10,174 nucleotides of DNA from an uncultured Campylobacter sp. (GTDB lineage Bacteria; Campylobacterota; Campylobacteria; Campylobacterales; Campylobacteraceae): assembly GCF_938031315.1 (NCBI RefSeq), contig NZ_CALHHT010000280.1:1-10174 (forward strand), given 5' to 3'. Under the pieces are notes generated by a model. The model searched no databases and was not told where the DNA came from. It saw only the letters and a program-made list of their open reading frames with translations. Shown here in pieces: positions 1 to 4,373 of the stretch. Position numbers and translations under genes: made by a program. Position 1 is the first letter of the stretch; each line of letters opens with the position of its first letter.

Positions 1-70
1 GCTGCGAAAAGATCTATGGGCGCGGCTTTGCGAATAGATCGATGACGCACAGCTTTGCAAATGGATCGAT
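1..70. repeat. Degenerate ~27-bp tandem repeat at the left window edge
   Basis: Three related 12-base blocks lie 26-27 bases apart: GAAAAGATCTAT (6-17), GAATAGATCGAT (32-43) and AAATGGATCGAT (59-70). The last two extend to 20 bases (24-43 and 51-70) that match at 17 of 20 positions, each beginning with GCTTTGC. The array may continue to the left of the window. No open frame of quality crosses it. Function unknown; it could be decayed tandem-repeat spacer. Confidence 0.5.
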
Positions 71-96
71 CCTGAAATTTCACCCGCCAGCCGATC

Positions 97-395
97 GGTT
101 TTAAATTTAACGCAAGCGTTGCCGTAATGCGACTTGGCTTTAAAATTTTAACGCAACCGTCATAGCGCGCTCGGCTTTGAAATTTTAGCATGCATGGCTC
201 GCGACGCACCTGCTTACCGAGCCTTGGCTGGCTCTGAAATTCTAATGCCGAGCATTGCGTGCGCTAGGCTATTTAAATTTAACGCAAGCGGTTGCATGCG
301 CCTCGGCTTTGAAATTTTGGCGAGCGCTTTGCACGGCACGCATGCTCGACGAGCTTTAAATTTAGCCTTTAAATTTTAACGCGCAATCGCGGTTT
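97..395. repeat. Degenerate ~38-bp interspersed/tandem repeat, seven copies, AAATTT core
   Basis: A motif close to GGCTTTGAAATTTTAACGCAA recurs at about 97, 136, 173, 230, 267, 305 and 352. The start-to-start distances are 39, 37, 57, 37, 38 and 47 bases. Copies are only partly alike: the GGCTTT/AAATTT part is best kept, followed by GC-rich sequence such as ACGCAAGCG (copies at 97 and 267). The stretch has no recognisable gene on either strand; the only open frame of note (194-379, plus) is compositionally repeat-derived. This is repeat-rich spacer and not a CRISPR, because no invariant repeat alternates with unique spacers. Confidence 0.5.
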
Positions 396-410
396 AAATT
401 TGCAGCTCTA

Positions 411-427
411 ATTTTGCGAGGCAAAAT
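411..427. repeat. Short palindromic hairpin, motif ATTTTGCRAGGCAAAAT, copy 1
   Basis: ATTTTGC and GCAAAAT form perfect 7-base arms around the 3-base loop GAG. The same 17-base motif, with AAG in the loop, recurs 55 bases away inside the larger hairpin at 453-495. It is too weak on its own to call a terminator. It may be a small mobile or structural palindrome, or a product of the AAATTT-rich composition. Confidence 0.45.
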
Positions 428-452
428 CCGCCGTCTCGCCTGCGCCGCTAAG

Positions 453-495
453 TTTGCTAGTTTAAATTTTGCAAGGCAAAATTTAAACCGGCAAA
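453..495. repeat. Long inverted repeat / hairpin, motif ATTTTGCRAGGCAAAAT, copy 2
   Basis: GTTTAAATTTTGC (460-472) and GCAAAATTTAAAC (476-488) are perfect 13-base inverted arms around the loop AAG. After a 2x2 mismatch, five more pairs form between TTTGC (453-457) and GCAAA (491-495). This is the strongest perfect hairpin in the window. It sits in gene-free DNA, far from any stop codon seen here. It could be a bidirectional terminator for a gene left of the window, or a repeat-element remnant. Confidence 0.6.
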
Positions 496-896
496 AGATC
501 GGCGGCGAACGGCGGCTCGCGCAAGTCGGTAAAATTTGGTCGCATAAATTTAAAGATCGCGGCTGAAATTTTGCGGAATGAAATTTCGCGCCTTAAAATT
601 TTATCCGTAAATTTTAAAAACCCCACCGCGCCGCCTGAAATTTAATCGTGCGCCCGCTTTAAATTTAGCCGCTCGCTCACAATTCGGTTGTGCCCATATT
701 TAAATTTTATCGCCCGTCGCAGAATCTTGCCCGCAAAACAGACGCACCGCAAAATAGACCCCGCCGCGAGGCTAAACGCGCCGTAAATTTTATCATTTCG
801 CAGCGGAGCAAATTTTACACTACAAAGCAAGAACCTGCGCGCCGCCGGATTAAATTTACGTCGCAGAGCGAATCCGCGCCGCAGCCATCTTCGTAA
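496..896. other. Gene-free spacer, AAATTT-rich
   Basis: Nothing that I can support as a gene. Small open frames on both strands (642-830 minus, 690-896 plus, 815-1006 minus) overlap each other, have an Arg/Lys/Phe-heavy composition typical of translated AAATTT-rich spacer, and lack convincing ribosome binding sites. No tRNA-like cloverleaf or rRNA sequence was seen. The only regular feature is repeated AAATTT words about every 40 bases. Confidence 0.6.
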
Positions 897-919
897 AAAG
901 CCCGCGAGACAAGGGCTTT
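897..919 (-). terminator. Intrinsic terminator of the mobB-fbp-small protein operon
   Basis: AAAGCCC (897-903) and GGGCTTT (913-919) form perfect 7-base arms around a 9-base loop. Read on the minus strand, the second arm runs into five T residues (GGGCTTTTTA). It lies about 44 bases past the stop of the small Cys protein, in the right orientation to end that operon. Confidence 0.65.
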
Positions 920-962
920 AAGTAGCCTGCTTCGTAAAATTCCGCGATTGCAATAGCTAAAT

Positions 963-1172
963 TTAAAACGAAAAATCCCCCGTCGCGCCGTGCGACATGC
1001 TCTCATAGACCGCCTTGACGTATTTATCGCGCACTGCGCAATCTAGCAGCTTCTCGCACTCCAGGCAGCTGGTGAGGTTGTGCTCTGCCTGGCACGCTTG
1101 TAGCGCGGCTAAGCTTTTATCCAAAATTTCGTCGTAAACGTCGCGCGGCGCGCTGCTCTCGGTATCCGCCAT
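963..1172 (-). CDS. Small conserved four-cysteine protein encoded next to fbp
   Basis: A 69-residue acidic protein with no signal peptide or membrane segment, so probably cytoplasmic. It has four cysteines at 27, 36, 39 and 45 (C-x8-C-x2-C-x5-C), which could bind a metal or iron-sulfur cluster; that is inference from spacing only. The C-terminal part, YVKAVYESMS followed by a Gly and Phe-rich end, looks like the short protein found beside fbp in C. jejuni (Cj0839c, from memory). Its ATG shares one base with the fbp stop codon (TGATG), so translation is probably coupled to fbp. The ribosome binding site is weak (GAGA inside fbp), consistent with coupling. It is the last gene of the operon and precedes the terminator at 897-919. 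Specific function unknown. Confidence 0.85.
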   Translation of the reverse strand: MADTESSAPRDVYDEILDKSLAALQACQAEHNLTSCLECEKLLDCAVRDKYVKAVYESMSHGATGDFSF

Positions 1173-2020
1173 CAGTTTTTCTCGCCGTAAATTTCATGCA
1201 TCTTCGCGATCTCGTACTTCGAGCCGAAAAAGCAAGGGCTGCTTTGGTGGATTTTCTCAATCTTTAGCTGTAAAAGCGAGCCGTTTTCGCCGTCGCTGGT
1301 GGCGCCTCCGGCGCGCTCGAAGATGAACGCAAACGGCAGCACTTCGAAGGTTACGCGAAGCTTGCCGCGCGGATGATCGCTAGTAGCGGGGTAACTGAAA
1401 AGTCCGCCGCCTTTTAATAAAATTTGATGCAGATCGCTTACCATCGCGCCGCTGTATCGCAGGCGGTAGCCCTCGTCAAACAGCGCCCGCACGAGCTTTC
1501 GGTGTAGCTCGCTCCAGCCCTTTTGCGTCGCGCCCGTGGCGTTTAGTTTGCCTTTTTCGTTCAGTCGTAGGTCTTTTACGAAGCTAAATTTGCCCTCGCG
1601 ATTTAGGCGGTAGAGCTTTGGCGCGTCCTCGCAAACGACCATCTCAAGGCGCGGCCCGTAGATGCAATAGATCGCCGCTTTTAAGTTTGCGGGCGAAATT
1701 TCATCCTCATAGATGCCAAATATCGAGCCCACAGCGAAATTTACGTCCACCAAGCTCGAGCCGTCGAGCGGATCATAAGCGACGATTAGGCGCGCATCCT
1801 TTCTAAGCTCCAGCGCTTCCTCTTTTTCCTCGCTGATTAGGGCGCGCACGAGCGGGTTTTTGCGAAATTCCGCCTCGATTATGGCGTCGCTTTTTACGTC
1901 GAGTTTGAGCTGCGTATCGCCCGTGCTGTTGTGATGATCTGTGTAACCGAAGTCCGCGTATTTCAGCTCCTCGGCGATTTGTAGCGCGATATTTTGGATT
2001 GATTTTACGATCTCTTGCAT
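1172..2020 (-). CDS. fbp: Fructose-1,6-bisphosphatase, class I
   Basis: Hydrolyses fructose 1,6-bisphosphate to fructose 6-phosphate and phosphate, the committed step of gluconeogenesis, in the cytoplasm. This matters in campylobacters, which generally lack phosphofructokinase and run the pathway mainly in the gluconeogenic direction. The 282 residues carry the metal-binding acidic stretch SEEKE (63-67), the signature DPLDGSS (83-89), and later the substrate-pocket segments YSGAMVSDLHQ and GGGLFSYPA. It is shorter than the roughly 330-residue E. coli enzyme but close to the C. jejuni length (from memory). The ATG is supported by AAGGA overlapping the end of mobB, with a 10-base gap between the genes. 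The order mobB-fbp-small Cys protein matches C. jejuni Cj0841c-Cj0839c. Confidence 0.95.
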   Translation of the reverse strand: MQEIVKSIQNIALQIAEELKYADFGYTDHHNSTGDTQLKLDVKSDAIIEAEFRKNPLVRALISEEKEEALELRKDARLIVAYDPLDGSSLVDVNFAVGSIFGIYEDEISPANLKAAIYCIYGPRLEMVVCEDAPKLYRLNREGKFSFVKDLRLNEKGKLNATGATQKGWSELHRKLVRALFDEGYRLRYSGAMVSDLHQILLKGGGLFSYPATSDHPRGKLRVTFEVLPFAFIFERAGGATSDGENGSLLQLKIEKIHQSSPCFFGSKYEIAKMHEIYGEKN

Positions 2021-2030
2021 TCTGTTTCCT

Positions 2031-2519
2031 TTACATCTTTTTGGCGTTTTTTAAGATCCATTCGCTGATACCCGCAGCGTCGTTGATGTCAAAATTTACG
2101 CGGCAAAATTTATCCATCTGCTCGCCGCTTAAATTTGAAGCGATCGCGTCCGAAAAGGGCAGATACGCCTCATCGATCCTGTCGCGAAACAGGCTTATGC
2201 GCGGCAGCGGCAGCGTCTTTAGCCCCTCTACGAGCAGGATATCGAAATCTCCGAGCATCCGCACGACTTCTTCGATTTGCATACAGCGCTGCGAAAAATA
2301 GCTCGTCCGCGTCGGGCTCATCACGACGGTCTCGGCGCCGAGCTCACTAAATTTGGCGCTGTCTTTGCCCTCTACATCAAAGCGCGCCTTATCGCCCGGA
2401 TCGTGCTTTACGATCGCGATCCGCAGCCCGCTAGCGATAAAAATTTTAGCGATCTTGCAAATTAGCGTCGTTTTGCCGCTGTTGGAAGGGCCTGAAAATG
2501 CGATAGCAAGTCTTTTCAT
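2031..2519 (-). CDS. mobB: Molybdopterin-guanine dinucleotide biosynthesis protein B (GTP-binding)
   Basis: A 162-residue cytoplasmic P-loop GTPase. It assists MobA in attaching GMP to molybdopterin, giving the bis-MGD cofactor used by enzymes such as nitrate reductase and formate dehydrogenase. The Walker A motif GPSNSGKTT is at residues 10-18. KHDPGD follows about 20 residues later, and the family's LLVEGLKTLPLPRI segment is in the second half; the length is normal for MobB. It is the first gene of the minus-strand operon. The ATG has no clear Shine-Dalgarno sequence, but the predicted start lies about 25 bases downstream of a TACAAT -10 box. No alternative in-frame start would keep the P-loop near the N terminus. 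MobA is not in the window. Confidence 0.92.
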   Translation of the reverse strand: MKRLAIAFSGPSNSGKTTLICKIAKIFIASGLRIAIVKHDPGDKARFDVEGKDSAKFSELGAETVVMSPTRTSYFSQRCMQIEEVVRMLGDFDILLVEGLKTLPLPRISLFRDRIDEAYLPFSDAIASNLSGEQMDKFCRVNFDINDAAGISEWILKNAKKM

Positions 2520-2549
2520 TTTTAAAATCCGGCTTTTTAAGATGAGCAG

Positions 2550-2580
2550 ATTGTAGCGAATTTAGCCTTTTAAAAAGCAA
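2550..2580 (-). promoter_or_regulatory. Putative sigma-70 promoter of mobB-fbp operon
   Basis: On the minus strand the sequence CTACAATC gives a -10 box TACAAT at 2550-2555. Upstream of it are spaced T runs (TTTT, TTTTT), as expected of Campylobacter vegetative promoters, which use T-rich periodicity instead of a -35 box. The predicted leader is about 25 bases. Confidence 0.5.
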
Positions 2581-2587
2581 AATTCGT

Positions 2588-2593
2588 TAAAAT
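2588..2593 (+). promoter_or_regulatory. Putative -10 box of the lipoprotein / 319-residue gene pair
   Basis: TAAAAT lies 26 bases before the lipoprotein ATG, in the 100-bp divergent intergenic region. An AAGGA ribosome binding site follows at about 2609-2613. It is the best -10 candidate on this strand but deviates from TATAAT. Confidence 0.4.
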
Positions 2594-2619
2594 GCGCCTA
2601 AAATTTCAAAGGAAGATCG

Positions 2620-3141
2620 ATGAAAAAAATTGATTTTAGCGGCGCGCTAAACGGCCTGCTAAAGGGCTCGCTCCTAGCCGCGCTAGCGCTATTTTTAAAC
2701 TCCTGCTCCGCAAACGATCCCCGTCACGATCCGCTTAAAAACGAGTTTTTGGCCTATACGCAAAAATTTGAATCAGTGCGCGCGGGCGATCGTTATTTAA
2801 GCGTCGCTACATATCTAAATCCCGTCGCGCCCGAGCTTAGAAACGCCGCGGAGGACGAGGTGTTTTTGCTCACCTCCTATCCTAAAGAGATTCAGATCCG
2901 CGCGGTGCAGATTAACGGCGCAAACGCAAACGTAGTGCCGCTGCACGACGGAGATCCGCTTTTGCAAAAGGAGCTTTTTAAGATCGCGTGGGCGAGCCGC
3001 TACAAGATCACCGCGCCTAAGAGCGATAAGGACGAGCTGGTGCTTAGCTACCGCACCTCAAATGGTCTGGATGCCACGATGAAATTTCGTAAAATTTCAA
3101 AGTCGCTGTATTGGCAGCCGCAGATCGATCTGAAAGATTAA
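2620..3141 (+). CDS. Putative lipoprotein of unknown function
   Basis: A 173-residue envelope protein. The N terminus is a lipoprotein signal: basic MKK, a hydrophobic stretch (residues 12-25), then a lipobox LNSC with the lipidated cysteine at residue 29, followed by Ser. The rest is a soluble domain of about 140 residues with no cysteine and no membrane segment, ending in WQPQIDLKD. The ATG is preceded by AAAGGAAG at good spacing. In C. jejuni a putative lipoprotein gene (Cj0842, from memory) lies in the same place and orientation between mobB and slt, so this is probably its orthologue. The next gene starts 10 bases after the stop, so the two are likely co-transcribed. Function not recognised. 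Confidence 0.85.
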   Translation: MKKIDFSGALNGLLKGSLLAALALFLNSCSANDPRHDPLKNEFLAYTQKFESVRAGDRYLSVATYLNPVAPELRNAAEDEVFLLTSYPKEIQIRAVQINGANANVVPLHDGDPLLQKELFKIAWASRYKITAPKSDKDELVLSYRTSNGLDATMKFRKISKSLYWQPQIDLKD

Positions 3142-3151
3142 AGGAGAGAGG

Positions 3152-4111
3152 GTGGGCTACGACATAAGCTATCACGCGATCGGCAAAGATGAAATTTCGC
3201 AGTGGTATTTTGAGCCGCTAAAGCTCGCGCAAAAGGGCGATTTTGAGGCTATCGCTAAAATAGCGCGCGAAGCGGGGATGGATGAATTTTACGCAGAAAA
3301 ATACGCGGATGGCTTCCGCTCGGCGCTGCAGTACGGCACAGGGGGCATTTTTAATAAAACGCATGGATTTCACCTCGCCGTGGCGCAGGGCTATTTTAGA
3401 GAGTATTTTTACACGCGCGGCACGGCGTTTAGCTTTTTGGCGGAGCAAAGCTCTAAATTTAAATCCTACATAAGCGATTGGCGCGAGGTTTTGCCGGCGG
3501 AATTTCTAGCGGAATTTAGCGGCGAAATTCATAACGAGATCATCGAAAACTACTGCTGCGGCGCATATCTTGGCGCCGATGGCGTGCAGAAACTGCTGCG
3601 CGATTATGAAGCGGACGGCGAGATAAAAGAGGCGATAGATGAGTTTTATGCGCAGAATTTGCCCGTGTTTTTAAACGCGCTAAATTCCGCCGCAGAGCTT
3701 GGAGTAGGGCTGCTTGAGGCTACCGAGGTGGTTGAGCCCAATCCGATCGATCTGAATAGGTCCGAGTCGTTTTCAAATCTTTTTAATTGTGATACGCAGG
3801 GCGCGCTGATCTACGCGGATATTGCGGCGCAGCAGATCGGCGAAGCCATAGAGCGCAGCAAGGCAGGCGGAAGCGGTACTGCGGGCGGAGAGAATTCTGC
3901 CTCGCGCGGCGCCAATGCAACGGGCAGCGGCAGTGTGATGGAAGCGGATGGCGGCGCAATTAAGGCAAGCGGCGAGAATTCCGTCCCGTGCAGCGGCGAT
4001 ACGATAGAAGGCGGCAGTGAGAATTCCGCCGCAGAAGATCATGAAGACGCAACCGCTGCGGGCAACGAAAAGAAGTCGCTTTTCGGTAAGATCAAAGGGC
4101 TTTTTAAATAG
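3152..4111 (+). CDS. Uncharacterised 319-residue protein with low-complexity tail
   Basis: Not recognised. It starts at GTG, supported by AAGGAGAG at 3141-3148 directly after the lipoprotein stop; the N terminus MGYDISYHAI is followed by a mixed alpha-helical-looking domain to about residue 235. There is no signal peptide or membrane segment, so it is probably cytoplasmic. I recall similar MGYDISYH starts in uncharacterised proteins but cannot name a family. Residues 238-306 are Gly/Ser/Ala/Glu-rich and contain three copies of a GENS-like motif (residues 246-249, 274-277, 289-292), each coded by GAGAATTC. The last 13 residues (KKSLFGKIKGLFK) are basic and amphipathic and could touch membrane or nucleic acid. 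In the remembered C. jejuni order nothing equivalent lies between the lipoprotein and slt, so this looks accessory. Confidence 0.8.
   Translation: MGYDISYHAIGKDEISQWYFEPLKLAQKGDFEAIAKIAREAGMDEFYAEKYADGFRSALQYGTGGIFNKTHGFHLAVAQGYFREYFYTRGTAFSFLAEQSSKFKSYISDWREVLPAEFLAEFSGEIHNEIIENYCCGAYLGADGVQKLLRDYEADGEIKEAIDEFYAQNLPVFLNALNSAAELGVGLLEATEVVEPNPIDLNRSESFSNLFNCDTQGALIYADIAAQQIGEAIERSKAGGSGTAGGENSASRGANATGSGSVMEADGGAIKASGENSVPCSGDTIEGGSENSAAEDHEDATAAGNEKKSLFGKIKGLFK
3889..4026 (+). repeat. In-frame degenerate coding repeat with three GAGAATTC units
   Basis: GAATTC occurs at 3892-3897, 3976-3981 and 4021-4026, each inside GAGAATTC and read as Glu-Asn-Ser. The distances are 84 and 45 bases, both multiples of three. 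The flanking codons are GGC/AGC-rich. This is the DNA basis of the low-complexity tail and could vary in length between strains. Confidence 0.55.
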
Positions 4112-4134
4112 TAAATTTGATTGCTAAATTTTAA

Positions 4135-4202
4135 AGCGGCTTGCGGAGTCGCACGATTAAATCACGATTAAATCATCTCGCGCTTGCAGGCTCCGTGCCG
4201 TT
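4135..4202. terminator. Possible bidirectional terminator, imperfect
   Basis: CGGC (4137-4140) and CGGAG (4144-4148) pair with CTCCG (4191-4195) and GCCG (4197-4200). A small internal loop separates the two stem parts, and AAATTT-rich sequence flanks both sides. The central loop is about 42 bases and includes the 11-base tandem duplication. The long loop makes this weak, but it lies just past the stop of the 319-residue gene, where a plus-strand terminator is expected. Confidence 0.3.
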
Positions 4203-4339
4203 AAATTTAACTAAAACGGCGCAGCGGCAGGCGTAAATTTAAAATTTGCCAAAATTGTAAAACGACGGCTTACGTATCCGAAGTTACGAAATTTTAAATC
4301 ACCGCAAGCAGACCGCAAAAGCGTCTAAATTTAAACCTG

Positions 4340-4368
4340 CCGCAGCCTTTGCGGCGGATAAGCTGCGG
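4340..4368 (-). terminator. Hairpin directly after the propeller gene, terminator candidate
   Basis: CCGCAGC (4340-4346) and GCTGCGG (4362-4368) are perfect 7-base inverted arms with a 15-base loop. A competing hairpin GCCGC/GCGGC (4339-4343 with 4351-4355) is possible. It begins five bases past the stop codon of the minus-strand operon. The following minus-strand sequence, GTTTAAATTT, is T-rich but not a clean T run. Confidence 0.4.
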
Positions 4369-4373
4369 ATAGT

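Larger units (their letters stand above)
4112..4373. other. Convergent intergenic region with inverted repeats
   Basis: A 262-bp gene-free stretch between two converging genes. It holds AAATTT-rich sequence, an 11-base tandem duplication CACGATTAAAT (4152-4162 and 4163-4173), and two inverted repeats described separately as terminator candidates. No open frame or RNA gene was recognised. Confidence 0.6.

Noticed and set aside
194..379. Plus-strand open frame of 61 codons
   Set aside because: It lies inside the degenerate repeats, lacks a ribosome binding site, and its protein is repeat-derived Ala/Arg/Phe-rich sequence.
97..395. Possible CRISPR array, because of ~38-base periodicity
   Set aside because: No identical repeat of 24-36 bases alternates with unique spacers; copies are degenerate across the whole unit and the spacing jumps to 47 and 57. 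No cas genes nearby.
1..962. tRNA or other structured RNA gene in the gene-free left region
   Set aside because: No cloverleaf, T-loop or CCA-end pattern was found by eye; only repeats and hairpins. A covariance-model scan would settle it.
642..1006. Three small overlapping open frames on both strands (642-830, 690-896, 815-1006)
   Set aside because: They overlap each other, are Arg/Lys/Phe-heavy as expected of AAATTT-rich spacer, and the last runs through the terminator and into the small Cys gene.
1999..2556. Plus-strand open frames opposite mobB
   Set aside because: mobB has a Walker A motif and family segments across the same stretch; the opposite frames have no recognisable domain.
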